Positions 24,773 to 39,700 of a DNA stretch of 64,000 bases are shown here, piece by piece. Under the pieces are notes generated by a model that was not told where the DNA came from, did not search any database, and saw nothing but the letters and a program-made list of their open reading frames with translations. Within the stretch, counting starts at the first letter, position 1. Each line of letters starts with the position of its first letter. A program made the position numbers and the translations under genes. Origin of the DNA: Chrysopilus asiliformis. Its lineage: Eukaryota; Arthropoda; Insecta; Diptera; Rhagionidae. The stretch spans positions 26,213,487 through 26,277,486 of the forward strand of contig OZ035960.1 in assembly GCA_964034945.1 (NCBI GenBank), read 5' to 3'.

Positions 24773-27700
24773 ATGAGTGTAAGTTGAGTTCATTTTAATT
24801 TTGCACTTTTATTAATAGTTGGCTAGAACTTTATAATGTAGAAATTCGAGTTTAGTTATTAAAATCCATTGAAATTTAGTATAGAACATATTTAATTTAT
24901 AAAGGCATTGATCGATTGTTCAAAAGTATGTTGATCGCTATTTCATCGTATCATCAGGACAATAAACTTTGAATCTCATTCAATTTGCCCGCAATCTATT
25001 CAAATGTTAACAGACTTCGCAGACTTTTCTCTGTCTAGTCGAATTCAATTTTTTACTTCCCGAATTTCTTAGGTGTTTCTTTCGCGAAAATCTCTTCTGG
25101 TCTTTGTTACGTTCGATGTGCGAATTAATTATTTATAGAGAACGACAATTCTATAATTAACCCCTATGTGCACAAGTATCTTTGAATTCAAACGATATGA
25201 AACCGGGAATTCAAGTTTTCGATCTTAACCGTGTCTTTAGTGTCTGCCAATTGGAACAGATCATTAGAACAGAAAAGAAAAATAGCATTAAATTTTTCCC
25301 CAACGAAATTGCCTTTGCAAAAATTGAAATTTGTTACAATTCGGCGATATATGTTAAGTGAGTATGCTGAAGATATTTCTCTCCATTTTCCCTAATTTTA
25401 TTTTCAATTTCCTAACAGTGGTGTAGGTAAATAAGTTTCGAGGCTATTGGCCGAAGGTTACATTTCGAAAGATTTTCTTAAACCATTTTTTTTTTAGAAA
25501 ATGAAAAATTATTGATTTAGCATGAATGTGACACAAAATTGAAAAGAGGATTTTTTATTATCAGATAAATTTTTCCAATTTTGTTATTACTTTGATTGTC
25601 ATATTTTTTCCAAATGTTTTTTTTCATCCTGATGTTTTTTTAAACTTTGAAAAGTGGAGTTAATCAAAAAGTTAAAAGGTGAAAATCTGGATAGCTTAAC
25701 AAAAAAAATTTTAATTGAAATGTACGAGGATGGAGTTAAAAATTCTGGCTGTGACCGATTGGTTTTTGTCACTAAACTTTTTCGATCAGAAGACATGTGC
25801 AATTTTTTTCCTTACCGGACGAATTGAATTTTCCGGAATTTTCCCTAACCATGGAAAATTTTGTGAGAAAATTATTTTATCTTTTTTTTAATCTTAGACA
25901 ATTTTACTGCATTTTGCCACAAGAAACATGTAGTTACGACCAATCGTTCGCGAGCTACAATTTTTTCAAAAAAAAAGTATTGGGAAAATGCATCTATAGA
26001 TTTCTTGGAAAACCTACAGGCTGGAGTGTTTTTTTTTTGTTTCATTATTTTTTGTTTGTTGATAAAAATCTTACCCGTCTCAGAAAAGTTCAGGAAAATC
26101 TGACACAATTCGGTGGCCACAAGCTAGAACCGCTTAAGTCGATTTTCATGAGAAGCTCAAATATTTTTTTTACAGATTCAATAAAGTTCATATTGAAATT
26201 CAACTTAACTCGACTTAAGCGGTTACAGCACTTTTACAATAATTAAAAAATCTGCTCTTACGTAATTATAGGTTGATCAGTTGAGTAATTTTCGAGTAAG
26301 CGACCTTGAATGTGTATGCATGAGAAATTTCGCGCCGTTTTGGAATCCCACTGAAAGAACAGAAATCTATACATTTTTCGTACTAGCAGAACTTTTTCAA
26401 TCTGCCCTTTGTTTGTTTGTTTGTTTACATCACGTCAGGAATTTTAAATAACGGTACTTTTTTCGAAAAACATTTTTTTGAACTTTACTATTTTCTATCA
26501 TATATTCATCAATACGGTATCATTTATTTTGGAATTGATACACTAGCAATCTGGAAGCACCATTTACCCTACAAAAATTGATTGGTTCCAGCGAAAATTT
26601 TTTGTTAGAGTGGTTTTCTGTCTTCAACGTAGATATCATATGCGATCAAAAAAATACCTATTTAATATTTTTCAAAGATCTCCATATTAGAATAGTTTCA
26701 TGGAAATCGGAGAGGGACACCTCCGTAGGGTTACTTGTTACCCCAGGGGACGGATTAGCACTAAAGTTAGTTAAATAAAAGCATAGACATTTTCGTGGAT
26801 ATTACAAATTTGAACTTCCCGAATTCGTATCCAGTAATGCTGAAAACCTTTAAAGGGTTAAAGGTTGCTTACCTGCAAAGCCTAAACAGAAGGTATTTTT
26901 GGAGATTTATATACTGGTTAAATTAAACTATTTTGTTTCGGCTCTATTTCCATTTTATTCAGTACAGATTTTTTTCATTTAGAAAAATAGGATTTTAGTC
27001 CCTGTTTTTGTAAACGTATGAAAATACCTTTTTTCTATGGTAATTTGCGGTTACAGCTGTCCGTCCGTAGTAATTCATCGGAAATAAATCAAATGAGTAA
27101 AATTCATTTGATATTATATAATACTGTCCTAGGCCGTTCGGCATTTTGAAGAATCAATTACAAAATGGCGTCCGTTCTAAAATAAAGTATCGATTTTATG
27201 GCAAAAATTATCTTATTTGTACTCTATGTGTAGATTTTGTATACCGTCTGTAACGTATCAAACAAATCATCGGACATAAAAATGAACTACACCAGGGTGT
27301 TAGAGACGATAAAAGATTTTGATTTCCGGATGTTCGTTTGTCTGTCTGCCCGTCTGTCTGTCTGCCCGTCTGTCCGTTTGTCCATCTGTCTGTCCGTGAA
27401 CACAATAACTATCGAAAGAATTTTGCTAGAGACTTGATATTTTGAATAATTACGTTTCTCATTAATGGGTAAGCTAAGTTCTTGAACGAGCAAAATACCT
27501 TCCCCTCCCCCATACAAACGATACCGTTGTTTGCAATTTTCTCGAAAACGGTGAGTCATATTGAAAAATTTATAAAGGTGAAATGTATTTAGAATACGAT
27601 TTTACATAACTCAATTGTAGCAATTGTAGCTTTTCTAAGGTTTTGACTGTAAAAATACAGTAGAATCTCGATAATTCGAAAAAATCCCGATAATTCGTAA

Positions 27701-30700
27701 AAAAAACACTGCATTTCGGTCCCTCGGATAATTCGTATTTTTTTTTTTGCCTTTGCGGTCGACAAAACGTCCTATAGCTCGTATTTTCAGATGAAACACC
27801 TGTTAATACATTTTTTTTCTTTTTTTAGCTTCGATAATTCGGAATCCCGCTAATTAGAATATCCCGATAATTCGTAATCCCGTTAATTGGAATATCTCGA
27901 TAATTCGTATTTATCAGTCGGTCTAGTATAATATAGGCATTATACTGTACTATAATTTAAAAACAAAATTTTGGTTGAGTGGTTATTGAGTATTCGCTGT
28001 CACAGAGTTTGTCAACACATTTTTGAGAAAATCTTAAGCGACTAAAGTTTCAAGTTATTTTGTAAATGCTGCAAATCCGACTTTAAAGTTGCATAACTTC
28101 GATAATTTGCACCCGATCAACTTAATATTTTCGGATAGAAAAGTCAAAATGTTGTAGTTTAATAAAATGTAAAAAAAGCTAATTTCGATATCTCCAAAGT
28201 TTGCAGGTAGGCATAACCCCTAAACTTAAAAAAATAAAACTTAAACCGTATTCTAACTAAAATTTCTCCTATACCAGAACTTTCAAATATAATTTTTCAC
28301 TCTAGAAATTAAACAATCTATACTATTTTTTCCATTTTACAACATTTTCTGCCAGTTTAAAATTTGTGCTTATTTACGATTACTTTAAAAGCAAACATTT
28401 CGATTGAAACTTTTGGCCAGCCGCCTCCGCCCATGATTTTTTCAATATGCTCGCAAATACGTTTCACAATTGCGGTTAATGATCTAATAAAATTGTTTCT
28501 GAAGAGGAAGTCTAATTTTAAAATAATTTGTTTTTTGAAAATCGAAAATATATTTTTTTTTGGATTGAATCTGTTTGAAGTGTGTAGCCTTAAATATATT
28601 TTACTCGATTTTCGCATTCAATTCATTTCACGGTATGCGATTTTTTTTAAAGGAAATAAAAAAACTTTCTGGGATGTTAGAAAATTTCAAAATATAGAAA
28701 TCTACGCAAATGGTGTTTTTATACTAAAACATTGAATGATGTCAGTATTAAATTTGACAGAAACGAAAAATAGAAACAACAAGACCAATACCGACAAACG
28801 ACTTTTTGGCTAACTGAAATGTTTACCGTCTCACTTTGAATTCTTGGCAATCAAATTTAATTTGATGAGCTGTTATTTGAAATTATCTACTCCTATTACC
28901 TTGCAGTAAATCAATATCACGGTTTTAGTTAAATTTATTATTAAAGGAGAGCAACTAACATCGGAATTTTTCATTTTAAACTGCGAAAAAAAGGATTTTT
29001 TTAAAGTGAATTTTAAACAAATTTAAAAAATTTATTGGCGCGCATTCATAGCCTTTTTTTAAAAAGAGTCGGCAGCCAGTTCCTCATTTTTTCAATTGAC
29101 ATAATTTTTATTATATTCAATTGTGCCCAAAAGCCATGGTTTCGAAAGAAACAAAAAAAAATATTCCAATATATCCCAAAATTATTCCAAACAAAAAAAT
29201 ACTGATGTAAACAGCACATGAGTTTCTTATACAAAATCTACGTGTCTGCACAATTCACGTGACGAATAAAATACTAGTTTACATAAAAAAATAATTCAAA
29301 AAAAAAAATAAAAAATAAAAAATAAAAAATAAAAAAAAATTTAATAAAAAATTTAATTTGCGATAATAGTACAAAACTGAAATTTTTAGAATATCAGTAT
29401 ATCTCGAGAACGGCTTGAAATACGGAGTTCTAGTTAAAGACAAAGATGTAGAAAATTCTATTGTGTCTAACTTTTGTAATACACAAGAATGCTGAAAAAC
29501 GGGTAGTTTCGGAGTAAATAACAAAAAACGAAATTGCGATTTCTAAAAAGCCGCCATTTTGGGTACTTCCGGATTGTCCCAAACATACCTGTGAAATTTC
29601 ATGGCTCTAGCTCTTTTAGTTTTTGAGAAATCTTGTACACAGGCAGACAGACAGAAAGACATTTTTGTAATAATGCTCCAATCACTCAGGAGTGCTTGGA
29701 AAATGTTTTTTAGGCAAAATTAAAAGGTCGAAATTTTTCATGAATACAATACTTTATTATACTACGTATAAGAAAGTGTTATCAGTTGTGATCAAAACAA
29801 AACTGTCTAAAATATTTAGTTTCGGAAAAAATATGTAAAAAAAATATTTTTTCAATTCGTTAAACATACGTAAAAACCGTCAAAGGAAAAATGCAGGAAA
29901 TTTTATTTCCTTTGAATCCGGTTATATGCATTTTTTCATAATAGCGAATAGTTTTGGAAAGATTTTCCACAAACCGAGAAATTTTCAAAAAACTTGATTT
30001 TTTTGAAATATGTTGAGAACCGTATCTCTGCAAACCGCTAAAATAAAATGTGGAAAATTTTATTTCCTATAAATTTTGTTATATTCATTTTTTTACAAAA
30101 ATATACAGTTTTCTAGAGTGCATAGTTTTCGAAAATATTGATAAATGTAAAAAAAAGTTTCGGCGCTATATGGGTTAAGACTTGTGGGCAGTAATATTGG
30201 ATAATATTTGCCTTTCTCGAAACGAATTTTATATTCAGTTGTACCGGATTTCTCCTGGCGAACGATTGAATATTTGAAATTTATTCAATTGATATCTCGC
30301 CGCAGCTATTGCTATCGATGCAAAACATAAAAAGTAAAAAGAAGCAAGCAAAAAAAATCCTAAATATTGAGATTTTTTTTTATCGCCATCAGCTCGGGTT
30401 TTGATTGGTCAGTCAAAAGATCATTTTTTTAGAATTACATTTAAAAATAATACTAACCCGGCCCTTACACGTAGCACAGACTTCAAATGTTAAATTACTG
30501 ACAACGAATTAAAATACATTTAGCGAACTGGCAGGCAGTGCATTTACACGAGACTGTGTCAGCGACTGTGTCAGCTCTACAGACGCGTGTAAGGGCCGGG
30601 TAATTTCCTATGTGGAAAACATTTCAAATAAGTTCATATTATTTGTCAGATTTGGAACGACTGCCAGATGTCAAAAAACTGAAACAATTTTATGGCAACC

Positions 30701-33700
30701 ATATATTATTAACAATAAACAGATCACTAAAATAAATCACATTATCTGGACAGAATCGATCAACCAGCATAACACAAGATCTGTAAACATACATTATCGA
30801 TTACAACATACCCAAACATAATAATTTCAATTGGTTTTCCATTCTATTTGCAGAATTTAAATGGATTTGCTAGGGCGCCAGCATCACCGACCAAACTAAA
30901 GAGCGCACGAACAATGCCACAATGGGTGGTGAGTAACTCTTTGGATATTTGCTTATAAATATTTTAAATTATCAGCATAAACATACGTTTGGGAAACATA
31001 TCTCGTGTTACGTAAAAACATAATTGTATTAAATAAAAAATGGATCCGTTCATCATTCGAAATTATCGATTATGGTTTTTTGCCAATAAGTTTAATTTTT
31101 ATAGATACTAGTATTATAATCTAATAGATACACAATTAACTTTGATTAGAATGACTCGCAACAGAGGATTGGGCCCAAAGCACCGGCAATGCCGCCACCC
31201 AATGAAAAACCACCCGCTTTACCCCCAAAGAAAAACCAAATGGAGCCAGACTACGAAGTCATAGAATTTTCCAACCAACAGTATTCCAATTCCGCTCCGA
31301 TTCGACCAAAAACACCTGGTAAGTTTCCGGTGGTTTTCGTATTACTAAAAATTATATGCATTAATTTTTCGGTGATTTTTCAATAGACGTTAAACGCACG
31401 GATGGAATAAAATGTGCACTTTGCGGGTCACTATCACCTTTGGTACGATGCGAACAATGTTCACAACAATTTTTCTGCGCCTCTTGTGATGACATGTTCC
31501 ACCGTCATCCAAAACGGAGAACTCACCTTAGAAAAGTAATTAGCTAATATCAGCTAAAAATAATGGCATTTAATAAAAAACGAAATTTCCCTTTAGGCAA
31601 TTGATAAAATTCAAACGATAAAGCCACCATTGCCACCAAAATCCGACCATATTCTCTCTCCCCCGGTGCCACCACCAAGACGTAATAAAAAAGGAATTTG
31701 CAGTAAGGATCAGGTACGAGTCTGCATCATCTCTTAAAAATTATCCAAAAAAATGGTGATCCGTATCTAAAACTTTTTTTTATCTTTCATATACTGTGAG
31801 ATCAGATTTTGTTAGTTAGGAGAATTTTATTGCAAATTGTTGAATTTCGCGATCAATTTTTTTGAGTTTTAATTTTATACTATAGTTGATAGGATAACAA
31901 ACGCTTAAAGTTCATTCCAAACGCTTGTCATCAATGATTTTTTTTTTCATTCAAGACAAAGAAAACATTTTTTAATACACCGAATATTTTGATTGATTAA
32001 AATTTATACAAAAATATCAGTAAACAACTGCGATATTTGCATGATCACATTTTAGATTTTGGTCGAAATTATTATGAAATTATACGGCCTTTCTAGAATC
32101 TGGAATCATGTAATATTTTTGTTATTCAATCTTGTTAAAAAAAAATTTGTTATCTTTCGCTATGGTTAATTTTTAAACATTTATTGTAGTGCAATTTTTA
32201 TAACATTGTATGATTCTTTAATTAAATAAAACGTTGTTATTTTGTTATCAAAACTACTCTTTTTCATTCAAAAAATATTTTAATGTTACTAAGGAGTCTA
32301 GTTTTAAGATACTGGATCGCTATACACCTCTACTGTAAAATACAAAAAAAAATAAACAAAAATTCAAATTCAATGAAAGACAAAACAAAAATGAATCAAA
32401 AATTCAATTGATTGACCCTAAAGAGCCATAACCGAGAATTTGATCCGTTTAGGTAATGGGCTCTGCACAAAGGGCCCCAAGTCCGACTTTATCTCTTCGG
32501 GAGCGAATGGGCAGCTTTAGAAAAATTATCAACCATACGATGAGACCGCTTCCTGATACCCCGAAGCAGGAACCATTCAGGCAGACATCGACTCCACGCT
32601 CGACAACTCCGTCTAGTACAGGACGTTCAGTATTTGATGCTATTCAGAAACCACCCTCGATAACGCTAGAGAAAATTAAGAGCAAAGCGAATGCGACTTT
32701 AGACAGGATGGCACTATTGCAGCAACGATACAGACAACACCAGGAGATGAAGAACGCCGAGAATTCAAGCAGCCGTCTGAGTAACTCTTCAAATGTTGAT
32801 GAAAATCAGGTGTGCTAATGCAAAAAAAAAATGAAGTCACAAAAAAATACTATCGATATTTCCCACAGGCCCCCAGGACACCAAATTTCTCAGATCAGGA
32901 CCAATGGAACAATCACCAGAATCGCATTAGAGGTGGAAGTGTTTCTTCTGAAATTAACATCCCTTCAAACAGAAACTCAATGGATATTTCTCACTTTCAC
33001 TTTGGCAACGGAATGGATTCACCAGGACGACCTGCTATGGGACCTCCAATGCGCAATATGAGTACATCTGTTTTTAATCTGAATCAAATGGGGCACAGAC
33101 CACATCCTACATGGATGCCAAATGCTATTCCACAGGTAAAATTTGTTTGTATTTTTTTAAAATTTTGGGAACACTAAACTAATCAGAGCTTTTAAAACGT
33201 GAGATGTTTCTAAAATTGCAGGGCGCGAAAGAAAAATCTTCTAAATTTAAAAAAAATGTCCTATTCAAAAATTAATTACAAAATCTAAGAGATTTCTTGA
33301 TTCGTTAAACAACCTTCAATAAACATTTTCCAGCCTCACCCTGCATTTACTAACTCAATTTTTAGTCATACACCATAATTAATGTTTCAGACTCAGTCGG
33401 TTGCAGGTCTAAATTGTATGAATTGCGCCCCACATCAACCATGGGGGGGCCAAGGAGAAGAATGGATGGAAGGCAGCTCAATGAACTTCAATGGTTCAAA
33501 CATGAGTTTAAATCTGCCACCAACAGGCTACTATCCACATAATCAAATGCATCAGATGCCACCACCGGCTTGGGGTACTAACTGGGCAGCACCTGGCATG
33601 TATCCTTATCCCATGGGAATGATGCCAATGATGCCAAACAGTAAGTCAAGTTCTCAGACAGTATTTTCAATAGGCATCACTAACGAATTTCTTTTTTTTT

Positions 33701-36700
33701 TTCATCACAAAAAGATGCGATGCCACCAAATCTCCCACCCAGTCGATCCCGGATGCAGTCCCGCGCTACCTCAAGGGCTGCTTCGCCAGCTCTGAGTCTA
33801 AAATCCAGAAAATCTCACATGTCATCAAGGAATAAACGAAACAGCTATGCGGAACAAGAACCAACCGACGACGAGGACTCCGAAGACGACCGAAGATCCT
33901 TGCGATCACAGAAGTCTGGACTTCCCAACAGGCGACCCAGAAAAACCTCAACCACATCCCAAAGCATGGAAATCGAGGAGGACAGCGAGACATTTTCACG
34001 TGGCGGAAAAGTGCGAGGACCCCAGCGATCGAATCGTGACCGCAGAGGAGGTTCAACGGGTGGAGGGGGAGGCGGACGTCGACCAGGCGCAGGTATTGCT
34101 CATGACCGTAATGACCGTGTTTCTGTTTCATCCAGACGCGATTCCCCAATGACTCCAGACTCTGAATCCGAGCCAGGAACCAAAGCCCTGGTCCAAGCGA
34201 AAATACAGGAGAAGATCACCAAACAAATGGAGGAGCAACAGGAGACGCGGCTACGCAAGCAATCATCAACGGAAAGTGAGAGTCACCCTAGACGTCCCAT
34301 CCATCCACCCCCTGTTCAAACACAGCGAAGTCACGAGGAAAGTAACGACGAACACGATCCAAACGGTGACCCCACGGCAGAAAAACCAATTGATGGTCCT
34401 GGTCCTGTAGGGCCACCACCTTCGGCACCAGATCACCCCTGGGAGTGTGAATTTTGCACGTATGTAAACGAACCGAATGTCAAAATCTGCGCCATATGCT
34501 GTAAGACACCCACAAACGCCCCAATCAAGGCATCGTCATCGAATACAGAGGTCAGTACACCGAAACCGCCAACTCCCCAAGCCGCACGAGTTGCAGCCAC
34601 CACCAAAATGGTCAACTCAATGAAGATTTCCCAATCGGAGGAGGATTCCGAGGATCAAAATGGACAGAAGAAGAAAGGTAGGAATAAGAAAATTTCCTTT
34701 CGACCGGGAACCAAACAAAAGTAATCGAAAGTGAGTCCTTCCCCAAATGTTAGTATGGAACAATATTACGAACTCTACTAGTAAACTGAATGTTAATTCA
34801 TTAGTTTGCAAATACAACGGAAATGCCTATTTGTTTTACATAAATGTGTTTTGATAGCGTTAAAGTTAATGTTACCTTAAGTGCACATAAATACGAACGA
34901 ATACAGTGTACATCATAAAACATTTTTTGTACATTTTTTTGTTAATTTTTTTTTTGTTGACCTTGTTCAATCCTGTTACAATTATGCTAAGTAGAATTTA
35001 GTGTTAATGATACAACCTTTGTTTAAATATGTTTTTATTGTTTTCAATTTACTAAGATCCTTGAATCTGAATAAACCATTTTTACATTATGTGTATTTGA
35101 AAATGTTGTGTTGTGAATATATGCACCCTAGCTCCATTCAAATATTCAGGTTTGCTGCTACATAATTACATATATAGACGCTTTACGATCCCGCAACAGT
35201 TTACACAACAAAATCTTTGGCAAATTTATCACACAAAAATACAATGGATTCATTAGAATTTTGAAAAATATTCAATGTGAAACTAGTAAATTTCCAACAA
35301 TCAAAAACTTTGTTAAGTGCATTGTTGTTTTTTTATTTGATTTTTAACGTGTATCTAATTTTTAAGTGTTGTGTGTTTGTGTAACATGTTGTAAATTACC
35401 ATTTGTAGGACAAAAAGAGTCCATTGAAGATATTTGGGCATCCCTTGAACAAAACATTAATGAAACAGCCGCCTCAAAATCCACAACTAAACGTGATATG
35501 AATAAATTTGCAGTAAACAACAATTTTGATATCAATAAAGAACACATGATTGATAGATCGTCAGGAGATCGCGCGACAAATCTGAGCGATCGAATATCGA
35601 CAGCTTGCGGTCCATCACCGCCAAGGGAGATGAAGAGAAAAATCTCAACAGGAACTTCACCACCACCTCAAAGCATATCAACACAAGTATTTTAGGATTG
35701 CCTACCCAAAATTCTTTGAAAGTTTCAAAATTTCGTTTAATAGACATACGAGGCGTTGCCAAACAGAAACAACATTGATGAAAATTTAGATACTGGGCCT
35801 GTAAAGGGAAAAGGGCGGTCTTTTTCGGTTGCTGGAACGAATCTCGTCCGGTTAAGTGAACAACGTGGGCAGAGTCGGCAGAGTTTAAACAGCGAATGTC
35901 AAGTGAGTATTAAAAGCTTTAAAATTGAAAAAAAATACAGTTTAAAAGATGCTTCTTGTTAAAATCTTATTTAAATTTATTAATTGCACTGTCCAACCGT
36001 TTTTTTTTGTTCTCAAAAATCTCAAAACTAAAGGATATCTAGCCAAATCAATGGAATATTTGGAATCAAAATCAATGTTTCCGCAAATGCTTTTTTAAAA
36101 AATTGAAAAATTTGTTTCACTTAAAAATGGACAATGAAATTTATTACCTATCCTCAGGCATTTAACGTGTTTAACTGAAGACAGGCAAAAAATACGGTTT
36201 TCTCTTCAAATCAATGCAATTCTTCAAATCAATGCTTTGAAAACTACCTAGAAGAGCGTTTTCCTATCTTAAACTTTCGTACTTTGTCGTTCCACTCAAA
36301 ATTTATTTTACCCAAATCCGCTAAAAATATTCTACTGTCTAATTAAATCAATTTTCCGCGCTTCGCCACTGGAATCAGTGGCGCCTTTTGAACTCATTGA
36401 AATTTTAGTGGACCAAACCAAAACCAACTTTCGACATTTTAGGAAAGAAATCCAATTAAAAAAATGTTTAAGACGTGAATAGAAGTATAAGAAGTCGAAA
36501 GAAGATAGTAATTTTGTCGGATTTAAAAAAATCTACAAAAAATCTTATCGAAAATTACTAAAAAAAATGTTTTACGAAATGATTAATATAATGTTGGTAA
36601 CTTTCGAAACGAGGAAACGTTTATAATTTTTGTAACAAATATTAAACATTGAAATATTTGATAAAAACTCTCAAGAACAACAAAAGAAACATTTAAAAAA

Positions 36701-39700
36701 ATAAACGAAATCAGCAGATAGTTTTGAATCTGGGTCATAGTGGAAAGATTTGTCTAATAAAATTAGTCGAAATTTTCATTTCTCACGATTAATTTCATTA
36801 GGGGACCTTGTTACCAAATTTTAAGATAAAAAAAAACTATCATTAATGCGCACCATGCAGAAATCTCCAAATTCTATTCTGGCCCTGTGAAGCAATCGAA
36901 ATAATTTTTGATCTTTATTTTTAGAGTTTGCCACCGACGCCCCCACGCAGTGTTAGTCCCGGTGGAGGCAGTGGTGGCCATCAGCAAAGCCACCATCACG
37001 CCAACGGCGGCGAGTCCCTGGATTCAGAAACTATGGCCTACATAGATCGCAGTCTCCAGTATTTTAGGGATCTGCCAATGTTCCAAAAGGGCAACGAACG
37101 TTACCGCAGCCACAATGATCTACGCCGTAGTGATCTCTACTTGAATCGGAAGCCGTCCATTTCGGATATTTTGAATATCAGAGTAAATGACTTTCATGTG
37201 TTTTGGTATTTTTAGATTAGTTTATTTTTATACCATTTGACATACATACGTAATTTTTTTGATAAATGACGCTCTGTTAAACTGACGGACGTTGGATCAT
37301 TAACACTCGAACTAGGAACTATAGAAACAAAACAATTTTTATCACTTATTTTGACATTGTCATTCATTCATTTTTTCTACGTTATAAATATTTTGATTTT
37401 AGAGTCAGAGTTCACCATACCACGAGCTTGAGCAATTTGATTATAGACGAAAGGAAGCGAACATACGAAATTCTGGAGCGGAACTTGTTTTACTACTCAA
37501 AGTATAACTTCTTTAACAGTTCCTAGCTATCATCAATATTAAAATACAAATTTTCAGGAAGCTGAGCACTATAAATTTACTGCGGAAGAACTTCACGCTG
37601 CTCTCAAGAACTGCGGTGATTCTCACCCAATAACATGGCTGAGAGAGAATTGGTCAAAATTGGTAGCGACCGTACAAACTTTGGCCACAAAATACGGCCA
37701 GGAGAGGAAAGAGAACACAATTGGTACGATTTCCACAATTGAAGCGAGAGAAGCTCTCCGGATCCACAAAGGAAATGTCTGGCATGCAGTAACCGAGTGT
37801 ATTGAGCAGAGACAGAGAAAGTACAATGAGATCGCAAGTCGTGGAAATTACTCTCGCGAGGACATTGTAACTGCACTTACTGCACATCACGGTAATTTGG
37901 AGCTGGCACTGGTTGATTTGGGCAAGACTCAGCTGAAGCCTTTCCTGATGCGCATTTGGGGACCACCTACAGGTGTGGAGAATGAGAGCGGAAACCATCT
38001 CGATTCGGCGGCAAGCGGAAGTGCCGATTCGCATCAAATCGGTTAGTATGATTGAAGTTGGAGTCGATATTGATGACAAAATGCTGTTCTATTATCAGTT
38101 ATGTTTTTAATGTTAATGTTTGATTGTAACGTAGAGCACATATTTCCTTTGCCAGAGTGATTTCTGTCTTTATGTTTTGTCTTTCAGCTCTCTATATTTC
38201 AAATTTTTATACTAATAATATTTTTGTAAAAGGGAGAAACCCTGTTGTGTTCAGATTTATGTAGGGCTAAAAATACTGTTTGTGAACTGAAATAAATTGT
38301 TTGTAAAAAAATTAATTTGTGTGTTTGCTTTATCGCCAAAAATACAATTTTTTATTCAAAAATGCAATGGATATTTTGATGTTTTATGCAAGCAAAAAAA
38401 TTATGCTGATTAGTTTAAATTCTGGGTAGCTGCGTAATTGTTTATTCATATTAGATACACTTTTCTTAATCCATATACGGCCACTGTACCCAATTGGGGA
38501 CAGGTGTTTTTCTTTTTCCTGGGGTGGTTTTGGTTTTTATTTTGTTGTTAAAAACATTTTGCAGGTCGTTGCAGGTCCTAATTTTCATTTTTTGCAAAAA
38601 CTCTTGTTGTATTTAACAATTTTTCTAACCAACAACAAATGTTGCTTATTTTTATGAATTGCTTTTTTTTACCTGTTCTGATATAAGACATTGAAAATTA
38701 GGCAGTAGCTTAATGTTGGGTCAAAATGGGTTAAGAAAATAACAAAAAGTAAGAGAAAAACTTAAAGAACTAAAAGAAAAACCTTCGTAGAAAATTTTTG
38801 GTGTTTCCAAACGCGAACTGAAAAAAAGTTGAATACTTTAACCTTAAAAAAGTGTTTAAAAAAATAATGAAAAGCAATCACAGCGCTCAGGGGCTACGTA
38901 AATTTGTAAATCATTCTGTAATTGGGGTGGAAATATGCCGTAACCCCAAACATTTTAAATCCCAAACATGCAACTATTCTAACCTTTTCAGAAAATTCTG
39001 AAAAATATTTTTAGAAATTTAAAAAAAAAATTGACAATGGCTTCGGTAAGCCGAAAAACCGAATTATAAGGATCAAAATACGTGTGGCCGTTCGGGTATA
39101 TCTTTGTACCTGTTGGGAATGCATTTTCTGAAATTTCAACCCTATCGTAGCAGGAAAACTGCGAGGGAAAGGTGAATGCGAGGCAAAGGTGATTCGGGAA
39201 CTTGCTAGTTTCTGTAAATTAGGAGATTAAAATGTTAGAAGTTACAAAGAAATTAACAGAACTTTAAATTAAAAAATTTGATTAAATTTTGGTTTTCAAT
39301 CATTTGGTTTTTAAGAAACATAAAACGGCTCTGTCAGATCCGTCCTGCTTTATATAAAAATCCCACAAAATATTTAGAATTTTTGATATTTTTTCAGATT
39401 TTAATATCATATATTTAAAAAAAAATTTAATTGGTATATTTCGCTAACAAAATAATAAGAAATCCCTGAAGCAAATTGAATATGTGCACTATTAAATGTA
39501 TTTCATTTATTGCCATACTAACAGATCATGCATTTTTATAGAAATAAATCCATCAATCCATGAATTTTTAAATGCGAATGCCGAAGCAATAGCACTACCA
39601 CAGCTGACCGAAAATGCTAGGAAACTCTCATCTACAGCATTAGGATCGCTGTCCAATATCTCCAGTGTTAGCATAGATAACAGGGACAGTTTCTATGAGG

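Larger units (their letters stand above)
24779..30853. other. LUBEL intron 1
   Basis: This 6.1 kb intron runs from GTAAGT after ATGAGT to TTTGCAG before codon 3. It contains MITEs and repeat families listed separately. A 149-codon plus frame at 25797-26246 is Phe/Leu-rich and ends inside a palindromic repeat, so I do not treat it as a gene. A first intron this large just after the start codon often holds regulatory DNA, but I cannot point to a specific element. Confidence 0.55.

Noticed and set aside
25797..26246. 149-codon plus-strand open frame in LUBEL intron 1
   Set aside because: It is very rich in Phe/Leu/Lys from T- and A-runs, ends inside a palindromic repeat, and has no recognised domain or splice partners.
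28364..28735. 123-codon plus frame and its minus shadow
   Set aside because: Composition is that of random AT-rich DNA, with overlapping frames on both strands and no motif.
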